A DNA stretch of 64,000 nt from Sandaracinus sp. (GCA_020633125.1 JACKEH010000014.1:20723-84722); one strand, 5' to 3'; numbered from the stretch's first letter, positions 43,199 to 56,592 are shown. The notes: generated by a model not told the origin, from the sequence alone. Numbers and translations: made by a program.

Positions 43199-44995
43199 CT
43201 ACTCGGCGGCCTCTTCCCGAAGCACCTGCGCCCAACGAATCCACGCGCTGCCCGCGTGCTGCACGAAGTCGTTGCGCGAGGTGAGGTCGACCGGCGAGCC
43301 CGGCATGCCTCCGTAGGCGCCGGCCGGGTCCGCGAAGAGGTGCGTGGGCCCCGGCGCCCAGCGCCAACGCAAGAGCTCACGCAGGCCCCGCTCGACCACT
43401 TCGCGCGCGAGCGTGGTGTCGCGGTCGTGGTGCTTCAACAGCAGGTACGTGTTGATGAAGGCCTCGGTGCGAGAGCCGACCGGCGTCAGTCGCGGCAGCA
43501 GCACCGGCCCGACGCCGAAGCCGCCCTCGCTGCTCCAGGGCGTGTCGCCCTCGCGGTATTGCAGCAGGTCGTTGAAGCCGAGCCAGCGCGAGCAGAAGTC
43601 GATCGCCTCTTCGGAGTCGGCGCGGCCGCGGCCTTCGCCAGCCGCGATGCAGGTCCAGTGCTCTTCGCCGTAGTAGTAGCGGCTGCCGAGGAAGTCCCAA
43701 CCGGCCCCCGTCAGGTGGGCCATCAGTCGCCGCGCGGCTTCGAGGTCGCGCTCGTCGCCGAGCACCTCGTGCGCGCGGAGCAGCGCAAACGCGGCCTCGC
43801 CCGAGTAGTACATGTGCTGGACGTCGATCGGCTCCTGCGCAGCGAGGTCGAACTCGTGCATCAGCTCTCCGTCCTCACGCTGAAGCGAGCGCAGGAAGCC
43901 CGTGAGCCCTTCGACGAGGCGTCGCGCGAGCGGGTCGTCCGCCTTCGCGAGCACCTCGCTGGCCGCGACCACGGTCAGCGCGGCGGAGCCCACGTCCGCG
44001 CGCCCGTACGACTCGACGCAGGGGTGCTCACCGCAGCGTCGCAGCGCGTGCCGCTCGATCCAACGGAGCGCCCGAAGCGCACCGGCGCGCGCGGGTGGAT
44101 GCCCCGCGATCGAGTCGACCTGCGCGACGAAGTACGTGGTGCCGGCGTGGCGCGGCAGGTTGTAGCTGTCGGGACGCTCGCGCCCGGTCGCCCCCGAGTA
44201 GACGTACGTCCACTTCCCGTCGGTGTGCTGGTGACGAAGCAGGAAGTCCGCGCCTTCGATGCTGGCGCGAACGAGCGAGTCGACCGAGACCTCGGTCTCG
44301 AGTGGGTACCGCTCCTCCGTGATCGCGTGCGATCGAAAGCGGCGCACCTCGCCGCGTGCCCGAAGGCCTTCGGCGTCCTCGCCGAGATCACCCGCGAGCC
44401 GACCCACGAGCGCGTCGATGGGCGAGCCGAAGGTGAGGTCCGGGATCGGCGTCACCACGCCGCCTTCGTAGTTGCTGCCCCCACGAAGCTCCTCGGGCGA
44501 GAGAATGGCGAGCTCTCCGTCGAGGCGCGCGAGCAAGCCCTCGTGCAAGGGAACGAGACCGAGCTCTTTGACCCACGGCACGTCCGGCGCGAGCGGGCCC
44601 TCGCCGAGCACGACCTCGACCGTGAAGCGCGCGCGTCGATCGTCGGTGGCACGCCACGCGTCTTGCGCGAGCAGGGCCTCGTCCGCGGCGAATGCTTCCG
44701 CGGCCGCATCGACCGCCTGCGCGAGCGAGCCGCCGGAATGCACGTGCCTCGAATGCGGCACGCCGTGAACCCACGCGGTGACGACGACGGGCGACGAGGT
44801 CTCCCAGCGCGACGGTGGCTCCGGCCGCGTCGCGCCGGTGCGGGCGGCTTCGAGCGCCGCGAGCGCCCATCGACCGAGCGCTTCGGAGGGCGGAGACGCT
44901 TCGTCGATCGAGGTCCGCGCCGCTCCCACGACGCCGAAGAGCAGGCACACACCGAGCGCCGCGACGACGCCGCGCACCAAACGTCCGCGCGTCAC
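43199..44995 (-). CDS. Exported alpha/alpha-toroid-like protein
   Basis: A 598-residue secreted protein of unknown activity. GTG 44995 overlaps the upstream stop (GTGA) and gives signal MTRGRLVRGVVAALGVCLLFGVVGA. The first ~200 residues form a mixed domain (WVHGVPHSRHVHSGGSLAQAVDAA). Residues ~250-590 show the repeating helix pattern of (alpha/alpha)6 barrels, as in prenyltransferase/squalene-cyclase and glycosidase-like proteins: ADFLLRHQHTDGKWTYVY, RALRWIERHALR, GFLRSLQREDGELMHEFD and MYYSGEAAFALLRAHEVLGD. It may act on cell-surface glycans or lipids; substrate residues cannot be named with confidence. It pairs with the membrane protein gene upstream. Confidence 0.7.
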   Translation of the reverse strand: MTRGRLVRGVVAALGVCLLFGVVGAARTSIDEASPPSEALGRWALAALEAARTGATRPEPPSRWETSSPVVVTAWVHGVPHSRHVHSGGSLAQAVDAAAEAFAADEALLAQDAWRATDDRRARFTVEVVLGEGPLAPDVPWVKELGLVPLHEGLLARLDGELAILSPEELRGGSNYEGGVVTPIPDLTFGSPIDALVGRLAGDLGEDAEGLRARGEVRRFRSHAITEERYPLETEVSVDSLVRASIEGADFLLRHQHTDGKWTYVYSGATGRERPDSYNLPRHAGTTYFVAQVDSIAGHPPARAGALRALRWIERHALRRCGEHPCVESYGRADVGSAALTVVAASEVLAKADDPLARRLVEGLTGFLRSLQREDGELMHEFDLAAQEPIDVQHMYYSGEAAFALLRAHEVLGDERDLEAARRLMAHLTGAGWDFLGSRYYYGEEHWTCIAAGEGRGRADSEEAIDFCSRWLGFNDLLQYREGDTPWSSEGGFGVGPVLLPRLTPVGSRTEAFINTYLLLKHHDRDTTLAREVVERGLRELLRWRWAPGPTHLFADPAGAYGGMPGSPVDLTSRNDFVQHAGSAWIRWAQVLREEAAE

Positions 44996-45408
44996 GTCGA
45001 CTCCTTCGCCTCGCGCGGGAGCAGCGCGTAGAGCTGCGCCGCGGGGAAGACGACGAGGTACGGCACGAAGAGCAACGCGGCGACGAAGAGGATCACCGAG
45101 CCGCCCTGCCCCACCGGGCCGTACATGCCGCGCAAGCTTCCCGCCGTGTACGCGAGCGCTGCCACGAGCAGCAGACCGACCGCGAGCGCCACTGCCGCCA
45201 CCGTCTTCGCGACCTTCGTGGCGCGCGCGTGCCCGGTGAAGAGCAACCCGCCCGCCGTGACGAAGCCCAAGCCCAACACGGTCCCGACCACGTCGGCCGG
45301 CGCCCAGCGGACCGGCAGGAAGATCCAGGTGCCGACGAGCAGGAGGGCGCCGGCGGCGAGGTCGATCCCGCCCATCACGCGGCGCTTTTGGTTGGAAGCT
45401 TCGGACAT
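44992..45408 (-). CDS. Small multi-pass membrane protein
   Basis: A 138-residue protein with four hydrophobic segments: IDLAAGALLLVGTWIFLPV, VVGTVLGLGFVTAGGLLFTG, VAKTVAAVALAVGLLLVAALAYTAG and SVILFVAALLFVPYLVVFPAA. Loops are short and the N-terminus is basic (MSEASNQKRRVMGG). Family not recognised. Its stop overlaps the start of the toroid-like protein gene by 4 nt, so the two are coupled. ATG 45408 is chosen over upstream codons that do not look coding. Confidence 0.75.
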   Translation of the reverse strand: MSEASNQKRRVMGGIDLAAGALLLVGTWIFLPVRWAPADVVGTVLGLGFVTAGGLLFTGHARATKVAKTVAAVALAVGLLLVAALAYTAGSLRGMYGPVGQGGSVILFVAALLFVPYLVVFPAAQLYALLPREAKEST

Positions 45409-45617
45409 GGCGCGCGGACGGTAGAGCACCGCGGCGCCGGGTTCCACCTGAGCGACCTGGCAGGCCCTCTCCTTCCGGCCGAGAGGCGCTTCGAGCGCTC
45501 CTCGGAGGAAGTGTCCCGCGAGGGTCGAAGCTCAGAGCACGAACCCGTTGCACGGATTCATGCTCGTCTCGCTTCTCGAGAAAGCGGCGCGCTCCCTCCC
45601 CAACCGGCAGAACCGTC

Positions 45618-47435
45618 TCAGTCCACGGCGCGAGTCAGCGTCGCGAGCGAGCGCGGCACCGGCGGCGTGGCGTCGGTGATCGCGACGAAGCGGGAGGTCG
45701 CCGGCGTCGGATGGTCCCGCAATCCGTCGATCGTGGTCGGCGGCATGCTCTGGTAGAGCAACGAGACCCGCACCGAGGCGACCCCGGCGGAAGGGATGCG
45801 GTAGGTCACCCGGTCGGAGCCGGGACGGAAGGTCGCGTCGCCTTCGACGCCGACCGGTCGCATCGCATCCGCGTCGGGGTGGTCCGCACGCCATCCACGC
45901 GGCAACAACCTCGTGTCCTTCGCGTAGGCGACCGCGTTCAGGAGGACACGCGTCGGCGCGCCGCTCGCGTCTTCCATCATCGCTTCGTAGACCTGCGCTT
46001 GGTCCTGCCGCTCGATCACGTCCCGATGCGGCAACACGACGTACGCTCCGTCGATCGCTCGCCCGCCCTCGTCGACGAGGTAGCCGCGTGCGTTCGTCCG
46101 CCCGGAGGCCCAGACGACCGCGCCCGCCGCGTCGAGCGCTTCCACACGCAGGAAGACGCGACGCGAGGGGTAGCCGGTCGGGAGCTTGTGTCCGCTCTCG
46201 TTGGTCACGTCGACCTCCACCACGACGCGATCTCCGTCACGGCGGGTCGTGGCGGCGAGCGACGCGGCGCGACCGAGCATCGCGTCCGAGGCCGCCGCCG
46301 ACGCGAGAAGCTCGACCGCGGGCACCTCGGTGTTGGCCCACGACTCGTTCGCGGCGAAGAGCTCGAGCAAATAGCCGTTCGCGCCGGTGAAGACGTGCCG
46401 CCCGTAGGGGGAGCGCGCGGCGAGTCGGTTGGGACGCGACGAGATCGGCGTCGAGATCGCGCGACCGTCGACGTCGGTCGTGGGCACGTGGCAGCTCTGA
46501 CAGCTGGCCTCGCGCGAGCCGCCGACCGCGTAATCGGACGCGAGCCACTCGAGGTAGGGCACCTGCTCGGGGAAGCTCGGCCCGCTCGGCGTGCCCGTCG
46601 AGTCGATCGCACGGGTGAAGAGCGTGTGGCAGGTCGCGCAGGTCTCGCTCTCGGTCACGTGGGTGCCGAGCGCGGGCCGGTAACCCGTCGCGTTGACCAT
46701 GTTCATCTCGAAGGGCGCCGCGTGCGGTCCGTAGGCGACGTCACCCGCCCCGATCACCCAACCGCCCGAGAAGCTCGCCTCGGTGCCGAGGTTGGTCGGC
46801 TCGATTTGATGGCAGACCGTGCACGTCACGCCGTCGCGCGCGGTGTTGGCCGCGGAGTCGACGCCGGTGGTCAGCGACACGAGCCCGGGGTGGCTCCCCG
46901 ACGCGCGAAGTCCTTCGTTCGCCGCGGGCGCGTGGCAACGCGTGCACGTCGCTTCGATCGCGTCCGTCGCTTCGGGGTGCTCTTCGATCTCGTGGCTCAG
47001 CGCCGCGAGGAAATAGGGATCGCGGGCGGAGAGCGCCATCACCGAGCTTCGCCAGAGCGTGTACTGCGAGACGTCGCGGCCCGAGGCGTCTTCGAGAGAG
47101 CCGGCCCCCGACCATTGGTGGCACGTCGCGCAGGTCTGGCTCGTCTGAAAACGATCGAGCAGCGCCGAGGTCGGCGCAGGGAGAGGCCCGAGCGGCGTGG
47201 GCAAGGCGGGCCATCCCGCGTCGCTTCCGGCGTCGCTCGCCGCGGCATCGACGGCCGCGTCGACGGAGGCGTCGACCGAACCACCGTCGTCCGTGCTTCC
47301 GTCGGGCACGGCGCCGTCGATCGCCGCGTCGCGGTCCGCGGTCGCCGCGTCGACGCGCCCGGCGTCTCGCGCCGCCCCGTCGTCGTCCCCACACGCGCCC
47401 CAGAGGAGCGCGACCCCGAGCCACAGACGTTTCAT
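45618..47435 (-). CDS. Pentahaem c-type cytochrome lipoprotein
   Basis: A 605-residue exported cytochrome. The lipoprotein signal MKRLWLGVALLWGAC is followed by a long Asp/Ala/Gly-rich spacer (about 70 residues). Five CxxCH haem sites are visible: CATCHQW, CTRCHAP, CTVCHQI, CATCHTL and CQSCHVP. The arrangement suits a cytochrome c554/multihaem electron-transfer module. A C-terminal beta-rich domain (VVVEVDVTNESGHKLPTGYPSRRVFLRVEALD) includes GHKLPTGYP, a segment seen in many multihaem outer-surface cytochromes. Its job is probably electron exchange at the outer membrane or periplasm. It is divergent from the PHP lipoprotein gene with 146 bp between, so one shared promoter region is likely. 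Confidence 0.92.
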   Translation of the reverse strand: MKRLWLGVALLWGACGDDDGAARDAGRVDAATADRDAAIDGAVPDGSTDDGGSVDASVDAAVDAAASDAGSDAGWPALPTPLGPLPAPTSALLDRFQTSQTCATCHQWSGAGSLEDASGRDVSQYTLWRSSVMALSARDPYFLAALSHEIEEHPEATDAIEATCTRCHAPAANEGLRASGSHPGLVSLTTGVDSAANTARDGVTCTVCHQIEPTNLGTEASFSGGWVIGAGDVAYGPHAAPFEMNMVNATGYRPALGTHVTESETCATCHTLFTRAIDSTGTPSGPSFPEQVPYLEWLASDYAVGGSREASCQSCHVPTTDVDGRAISTPISSRPNRLAARSPYGRHVFTGANGYLLELFAANESWANTEVPAVELLASAAASDAMLGRAASLAATTRRDGDRVVVEVDVTNESGHKLPTGYPSRRVFLRVEALDAAGAVVWASGRTNARGYLVDEGGRAIDGAYVVLPHRDVIERQDQAQVYEAMMEDASGAPTRVLLNAVAYAKDTRLLPRGWRADHPDADAMRPVGVEGDATFRPGSDRVTYRIPSAGVASVRVSLLYQSMPPTTIDGLRDHPTPATSRFVAITDATPPVPRSLATLTRAVD

Positions 47436-47581
47436 CGAGGCCCGAGAGCGCAACTCCCGTACCAAGTAGATTCTTCGACGTTTTCGCGACACGGGGCGAC
47501 GCCGCGAAACACTTCACGCAACACCTGCACCTTCCCGCGACGAAACCGCGTGCAAGGTCGGCCGGTGGTAGCGTGCGTCGC

Positions 47582-49153
47582 ATGCGGACGTGCGTGCGGA
47601 AGTGGGCGCTCGGGTTGGCGTGTCTGGTGGCGCTGGGTTGTGGGGACGACGACGTCGACCCGGTGGACGCTTCGAGCGACGCCACGGCCGACGCGGCGAC
47701 GGACGGAGCGCTCGACGGTGGGCTCGACGCCGGTCCCATGGCGCCGCCTTGGCCGAATCGGTTGCCCGCCACCTCCACGCTCGGAGACCGTCGCGGACGC
47801 TCGATCGCTCGCAGCATCGTGCACCTGCACTCGCCGCTCTCGCACGACGCCTGCGACGGCGAAGGCTGGGTCGACGGAGAGCTCGCGGACCCGGATTGCC
47901 TCGCGCACTTTCGCGCGGCGCTCTGCGCGCTGCGCATCGACGCGGCCATGGTCACCGACCACGCGCCGCACGTGAACGAGGTCGACTTTCGTGGCGCGCT
48001 CTGGCTGACGGACGACGACGAGCCGATCGGCGATCCGCCCTACGCGAGCCGCATGGCTTGTCCGGGTGACCCGCACCGCCCGATGGTCACCGTCGGAAGC
48101 GAGAACACCCTGATGCCCCTCGGCCTTCGGCGGCATCCGGGCGAGGGGCTCGACGTCGACGCGCTCGAGTCCCTCTACGACGGCAGCGATCCCGACGCGA
48201 TCGCCGCGTTGCGCGACGCCGGTGCGTTGGTCTGGGTGGCCCACACCGAGCAACAAGACACCGACCGGCTACGCACGTGGGGCATCGACGGCCTCGAGCT
48301 CTACAACCTGCACGCCGACGCGGATCCACGGATTCGGGAGGCGCATCTCGGCGACGAAGGCGGCGACTTCGGGTTGTTGCTCGAGTTCATGATGCCGCGC
48401 CTGAGGCTCGCGCCCGACCTCGCGGTGCTCGCGTTCCTCTCCCGTCACGACGAGTCGCTCGCGCGTTGGGACACGCTGCTCTCGGAGGGGCGACGCGTGG
48501 CCGGAACCGGGGGCTGCGACGCGCACGAGAACACTTTCGGCACCTTGCTCGCGGACGGCGAACGCGCCGACAGCTACCGCCGTATGATGTCGTGGATCAC
48601 CAACCACGTGTTGGTCGACACGCTCGATCCGGACGGCACGCGCGAAGCCCTCGAGCACGGGCGGCTCTACGCGACGCACGAGGTGCTCGGCACCCCCGTC
48701 GGCTTCGACTTCATCGCGCAGAGCGAGGGCACGACCTTCGAGATGGGCGACGCAGCGCCGCTGGGCGCGACGTTGCGCGTCGCGCGCCCCTCGCTGCCGG
48801 AAGGTTTCCCGTCCGAGCCGGCGCCCGACCTCACGATCGTGCTCTACCGAGCTGCCGCGGACGGCGCGGTCGAGGTCGCACGCACGACCGACGCGGAGCT
48901 CGTGTTCGAAGCGACGACGCCGGGTGCCTACCGCGTCGAGGTTCGCATGATGCCGAACCACATCCTGCCCTTCGTCGAGACGCGCGCCGATCGTCTGATG
49001 CGCGAGCAGACGTGGGTGTACTCGAACCCGATCTTCGTCGACCTCGCCGAGCCTTTGCCCGAAGAGCCGGCACCGGTGAGCGCACGCGCGCGGACGAACG
49101 CCGGCTGGCGGCAGACGGTTCGGCGCGCCGAACGCGCGATCGCGCGTCGTTGA
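47582..49153 (+). CDS. PHP-superfamily metal-dependent lipoprotein
   Basis: A 523-residue exported PHP-domain protein. Signal MRTCVRKWALGLACLVALGC (lipobox VALGC), then an Asp/Ala-rich spacer like that of its divergent neighbour. The PHP metal motifs are VHLHSPLSHDACDG (H-x-H), MVTDHAPHVNEVD, GSENT, WVAHTEQQDT and GCDAHENTFG, together with an alpha/beta core around 60-370. A beta-rich C-terminal domain follows (LTIVLYRAAADGAVEVARTTDAEL; GAYRVEVRMMPNHILPF). PHP proteins are phosphoesterases with bound metals; the substrate is unknown. The ATG at 47582 gives a clean signal; the GTG at 47573 would add only three residues. Confidence 0.85.
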   Translation: MRTCVRKWALGLACLVALGCGDDDVDPVDASSDATADAATDGALDGGLDAGPMAPPWPNRLPATSTLGDRRGRSIARSIVHLHSPLSHDACDGEGWVDGELADPDCLAHFRAALCALRIDAAMVTDHAPHVNEVDFRGALWLTDDDEPIGDPPYASRMACPGDPHRPMVTVGSENTLMPLGLRRHPGEGLDVDALESLYDGSDPDAIAALRDAGALVWVAHTEQQDTDRLRTWGIDGLELYNLHADADPRIREAHLGDEGGDFGLLLEFMMPRLRLAPDLAVLAFLSRHDESLARWDTLLSEGRRVAGTGGCDAHENTFGTLLADGERADSYRRMMSWITNHVLVDTLDPDGTREALEHGRLYATHEVLGTPVGFDFIAQSEGTTFEMGDAAPLGATLRVARPSLPEGFPSEPAPDLTIVLYRAAADGAVEVARTTDAELVFEATTPGAYRVEVRMMPNHILPFVETRADRLMREQTWVYSNPIFVDLAEPLPEEPAPVSARARTNAGWRQTVRRAERAIARR

Positions 49154-49220
49154 CGGCCCTCGGGTAGTCATGCGTGGGGTCGCGCCGACCTCACGTGCGC
49201 CGACGTTCCGTACGTTCCGC

Positions 49221-50984
<1,764 letters not shown>

Positions 50985-51129
50985 CGGCCCCGAGGATAGC
51001 AGTCCGCGGGCCCGTACCGGCGGCATGGATCGTCCGGGCCTCCCGGACGCCCCATTTGTTTCGAAGGGGCGCAGGACGGGCGGCGGCCGGCGCGGAAGTC
51101 GGCGCGGGGGGAGCGGCCGGTCGGGCCCC

Positions 51130-51669
51130 TCACGGGCAACGAACCGTCACCGCGCCTTCCGCGCTGCCGAACGACATCAGCGGCGGGTCGAGCGGGTCGT
51201 CGGGCTGCTGCTCGGCCGTCCACGTCACGAGCGTGGTGGTCGCCGCGCCGTTGCAGAGCGCGGCGCGCGCGGCGGGATGGCTGCCTGCGGGGGCCGTCGA
51301 CCGAATCGTCGCGCGGCGACGCTCGCCAGGCTCGATGCGGGTCTCGAAGCCTTCGGGGCGCATCGGCACGAGCTCCGCGACGGGATCACCGGCCGCGAAG
51401 AAGCCCACCCGCGAGAGGCTGACGTCGTCGCCCGAGAGCGCGTAGCGACCGACCCGAACCTCGATGTCGACCGTCGACTCGAGGCTGCCGTCCTCGAACG
51501 CGACGATCTCCCCGCCGACCACTTGCAGGTCGACGGAGAGCTCGGTGTCGACACAGCCCGCGGCGAGCGCGCCGACCGTGGCGAGCGCACCCATGAGCAC
51601 ACCGTTCGCGAAGAGCGCGGTGAGACGCGAGAACGAATCGACCCGTCGCCTCACCGCCAGCCTCCTCAC
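51130..51669 (-). CDS. Lipoprotein of unknown function
   Basis: A 179-residue lipoprotein. GTG 51669 is preferred because GAGGAGG lies 6 nt upstream; an ATG at 51594 is the alternative. Signal: basic head, then TALFANGVLMGALATVGALAAGCVD with lipobox LAAGC. The mature part is beta-rich (LSVDLQVVGGEIVAFEDGSLESTVDIEVRVGRYALSGDDVSLSRVGFFAAGD) with two further cysteines near the end (ALCNGAATTT, VRCP). No family is recognised. It lies 11 bp after the preceding gene, with which it is probably cotranscribed. Confidence 0.78.
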   Translation of the reverse strand: MRRLAVRRRVDSFSRLTALFANGVLMGALATVGALAAGCVDTELSVDLQVVGGEIVAFEDGSLESTVDIEVRVGRYALSGDDVSLSRVGFFAAGDPVAELVPMRPEGFETRIEPGERRRATIRSTAPAGSHPAARAALCNGAATTTLVTWTAEQQPDDPLDPPLMSFGSAEGAVTVRCP

Positions 51670-51675
51670 GAACCG

Positions 51676-51682
51676 CCTCCTC
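51676..51682 (-). promoter_or_regulatory. Shine-Dalgarno site that fixes the GTG start at 51669
   Basis: Minus-strand GAGGAGG sits 6 nt before GTG 51669 and overlaps the stop of the upstream gene (51681-51683). This decides the start of the lipoprotein gene and supports translational coupling. Confidence 0.75.
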
Positions 51683-52271
51683 AGCGCAGACGCGCTTCGA
51701 GCGCGCGCGGGATCTGCTGCACGCCCTTGATCTCGCGAGCCACGTCGTCCTCGTCGATCTCCATCGACTCGACGAGCGCGACGTGCACGGTGTCGTAGAG
51801 CCACGTGGAGTGCTCGGTGTCGTGCACGCAGTCGCGTGCCGCGTGGCCGACGTGCGAAAGCGTCGGCAGCTTCTCGACGACCTGATCGAGGACCGTCATG
51901 CCGTTGCCGAGAAATTCCCGCGCGACCTCGAGCTGCTCGTCGAGCGGCTCGAGAAGATCGGGTGAGTCCTGCACGTGTTGCTCGAACGCGGCGGGCGAGC
52001 GTTCGCGCACCTGCTCGAGCGCGAGCCGGATGACGAGCACCGTCCCCACGCGCTGCAGCACGCCGCGAACGCCCGGGATGGAAGTTCCCTCCGAGATGAC
52101 GTGCAGCAGTGCCCCTGCCAGGCGCACTCGGCTTTCGTCGTCGACCTCCGGGTCTTCGACGATTCGCAGCACGGACTTGAGATCCTGAGGGAGCGCGATC
52201 ACGGCGTCACCCATCAGCTCTTGGAACCTCTCCCGAGACATCACCCTTTTCGTTTTCCCGACGCGCTCCAT
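51681..52271 (-). CDS. Hypothetical helical protein (weak DUF1232-like character)
   Basis: A 196-residue soluble, mostly helical protein. The sequence opens MERVGKTKRVMSRERFQELMGDAVIALPQDLKSVLRIVEDPEVDDESRVRLAGALLHV and continues with a hydrophobic helix VGTVLVIRLALEQV. The first part is weakly similar in pattern to DUF1232 (LPxDLxxxxRLxxDPxV), which alone does not assign it. An alternative start is ATG 52241. No signal peptide is seen. It is followed by the small lipoprotein gene, likely in one operon. Confidence 0.65.
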   Translation of the reverse strand: MERVGKTKRVMSRERFQELMGDAVIALPQDLKSVLRIVEDPEVDDESRVRLAGALLHVISEGTSIPGVRGVLQRVGTVLVIRLALEQVRERSPAAFEQHVQDSPDLLEPLDEQLEVAREFLGNGMTVLDQVVEKLPTLSHVGHAARDCVHDTEHSTWLYDTVHVALVESMEIDEDDVAREIKGVQQIPRALEARLR

Positions 52272-52520
52272 GTGGCGTCGTGTCGAAGGAAGCACCGAGT
52301 GCGCAACGCGCGCACGAACCGCGAGCATACCGATCGTGGGCGGAGGGGCAAAGGGGCGCAGGTCCTTCGTTTTCGAGCCCCCCTCACGGGATGGCCGCGA
52401 CGGGGGACCCGAACACGTTCCACTCGGCCTTCGCCGACCTCCCGCACGCGCCATGGCGGACGGAACGACGAAGGGCGCCCGGTCTCCCGAGCGCCCGCCG
52501 TCCTCATCCGCCGAGGCGGT

Positions 52521-54509
<1,989 letters not shown>

Positions 54510-54782
54510 CGAAAGCCTCCCGCGCGCGCGTGTACGCGGCGCACTGGGCGCGGAAGTACCACGTTCACGTACAAACGCGCAACGTTGCAGACTCGCAAGG
54601 GAACTGGCCGAAAGGCCCGCCTGCGTGCGCCCCCGCGAGCGTCACCGGCGCCGGGGTTCCCCTGGCAGGTTCGAGGGGCGGCTCACGACGAGACCGACGC
54701 GGCATTCCGCTTCACGAAAGGCGGACGTCGCGGCGGGTCGACGGGGCGTCTTGCTCGACCAAGCGCGCCGGACGACTCGCGG

Positions 54783-56447
54783 TCACTCGCCGAGCTGGCG
54801 TCGGTACTGCGCGGCCTGACGGCTCGCCGGGAAGCGGTCGATGATCTGGCGCATCGTGCGCTCCGCCGCCGCGTTGTCGCGGATCGCCTTGTAGGCCTCC
54901 ACGAGCACGCCGAGGGTTCGCGCGTCGTTGGCGCAGCCACGAAGCTGGTTGGCGACGCAACGCTGGTCGTAGCTGCAACCGCGCAACACCTCGCCGGGAT
55001 CACAACCACCACCACCGCTCGACTCCATGGTCGAGGTCTCGGTCATGGTCGCGGTCTCGGTCATCGTGGACGTCATCGTCGACGTGTCCGTCATCGACGT
55101 TCCGCGCATGGGCGTGGTCGAGATGCCGGGCGCCCGGCGCTGCGCGCTGCGGAGAATCGACTGCGCCTCGCGTCGGGCGTCGGCCGAGAGATCGGCCGTC
55201 GTGAGCACCGCGTTGGCATGACGAATCGCCTCGGACGGCTCGTCGGCCTCGCGGGCCGCACGAAGGTGCGAATCGATGAACGCCTGACGGGCGGCGCCGA
55301 CCTCGGGTCGCTCGCGGAAGGGGCTGTCTTGCGGCAGCTCCTCGAAGGCGAAGTAGGCGGTGTCCGCGTCGCCGGCTTCGAGGGCGGCGCGGCCACGCTC
55401 GAAAGTCTCTTGGGCACGCGCGGCCGCGGCGGCACGGTCGCGGCACGCACGCGCCGTCGCGCTCGCGGGGTCGAGCTCCATCGCGCGGGTCGCCGCGGCG
55501 CTCGCGCGCGCGAATTCCTCGGCCTCGAGGTGCTCTTCGCACTCGGCCACCGCCCGCGACGCCGCTTCGGCGGGGGTCACGCGCGGGGAATCGGGCGGCG
55601 TCGTGCCCCCGGTTCCGTTGCCGTTGCCGTTGCCGACCTCGATGACCTCGGGCGGCGTGGGCGTCGGATCCCCGCTCCACGCGATGACCGCACCGACCAC
55701 GACCGCGACCAGCACGATGACGGCCGCCGCGATGACCGGCGTGCGGCTCGGCTTCTCGTCGGGAAGGACGACCGCGTCCATCTGAACGGTGCGATCGGCG
55801 TCGAAGACGTAGATCTCACCGGACGGAACGAAGCGGAACCGGACCTGCCCGAGCTCGAGCACGTCGCCGCTGGTGAGCACCGCCTCGCGCACCTCACGCC
55901 CGTTCAGGCGCATGCCGTTGGCGCTCTCCGAGTCGGTCACTCGGAAGACGTCGCCCTCGATGTGGACGATCGCGTGCTCACGGCTGATGGACCGGTGGTT
56001 GATCCAAATGTCGAGATCCTCGGCCCGACCGATGCGCATTCCGTCGCGCGAGAGCGCGAACTCGGCGCCCGGCGCCGGCGGCGTCAGCATCACGAGGCGG
56101 GCCGGCGGCACCGGCTCGCTGGACGCACCGACGGTGGCGACGCTGTCGCCCGCCTCCGACTGGAGCGCGATGACGTAGTCACCGATGACGACCTGATCCC
56201 CCGGCTGAAGCGGGGTCGTGCTCTCGGATTCGATACGGCGTCCGTTGACGCGCACACCGTTGTAAGAGCCGAGGTCTTCGAGGACGTAGGCCCCATCGGA
56301 CTTGCGAAGACGCGCGTGTCGCCGAGACACGTTCCGCTCCGTCAGCCGGATGGTGTTGCCTTCCTTGCGACCGATCGTGATCTCGTCCCTGACCAGGGGG
56401 ACGACGGTGGTCTTCCCTTCGTCGTCCGAGATGACGAGCTTGAACAT
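54783..56447 (-). CDS. Membrane protein with two FHA domains and Thr-rich tail
   Basis: A 554-residue protein. Two FHA phosphothreonine-binding domains: ~1-95 (ITIGRKEGNTIRL, VSRRHARL, LGSYNGVRVNG) and ~125-205 (MRIGRAEDLDIWI, ISREHAIVHI, ESANGMRLNG). One membrane segment (~236-257, TPVIAAAVIVLVAVVVGAVIAW), then a long helical TPR-like region (AQETFERGRAALEAGDADTAYFAFEELP), a Thr/Met/Ser-rich stretch (~447-476) and a Cys-rich end (CDPGEVLRGCSYDQRCVANQLRGC). The FHA domains face the cytoplasm and can read Ser/Thr kinase marks; the tail lies outside the membrane. Start ATG 56447 opens at the first FHA strand. It is divergent from the vWA gene. Confidence 0.93.
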   Translation of the reverse strand: MFKLVISDDEGKTTVVPLVRDEITIGRKEGNTIRLTERNVSRRHARLRKSDGAYVLEDLGSYNGVRVNGRRIESESTTPLQPGDQVVIGDYVIALQSEAGDSVATVGASSEPVPPARLVMLTPPAPGAEFALSRDGMRIGRAEDLDIWINHRSISREHAIVHIEGDVFRVTDSESANGMRLNGREVREAVLTSGDVLELGQVRFRFVPSGEIYVFDADRTVQMDAVVLPDEKPSRTPVIAAAVIVLVAVVVGAVIAWSGDPTPTPPEVIEVGNGNGNGTGGTTPPDSPRVTPAEAASRAVAECEEHLEAEEFARASAAATRAMELDPASATARACRDRAAAAARAQETFERGRAALEAGDADTAYFAFEELPQDSPFRERPEVGAARQAFIDSHLRAAREADEPSEAIRHANAVLTTADLSADARREAQSILRSAQRRAPGISTTPMRGTSMTDTSTMTSTMTETATMTETSTMESSGGGGCDPGEVLRGCSYDQRCVANQLRGCANDARTLGVLVEAYKAIRDNAAAERTMRQIIDRFPASRQAAQYRRQLGE

Positions 56448-56592
56448 CGGTTGGTGCGTTCCCGAAGGCCTGTAATCACGCGAAGAAACGCGATCGGAGA
56501 GGATGGTACCCGTCGCTCCGAAAGAGTCAATCGTAGGTTGGGTGGGCCCCTCCGGTCCACTGTCATGGCACTCTTCGCGTCGTCGGGCCGTC

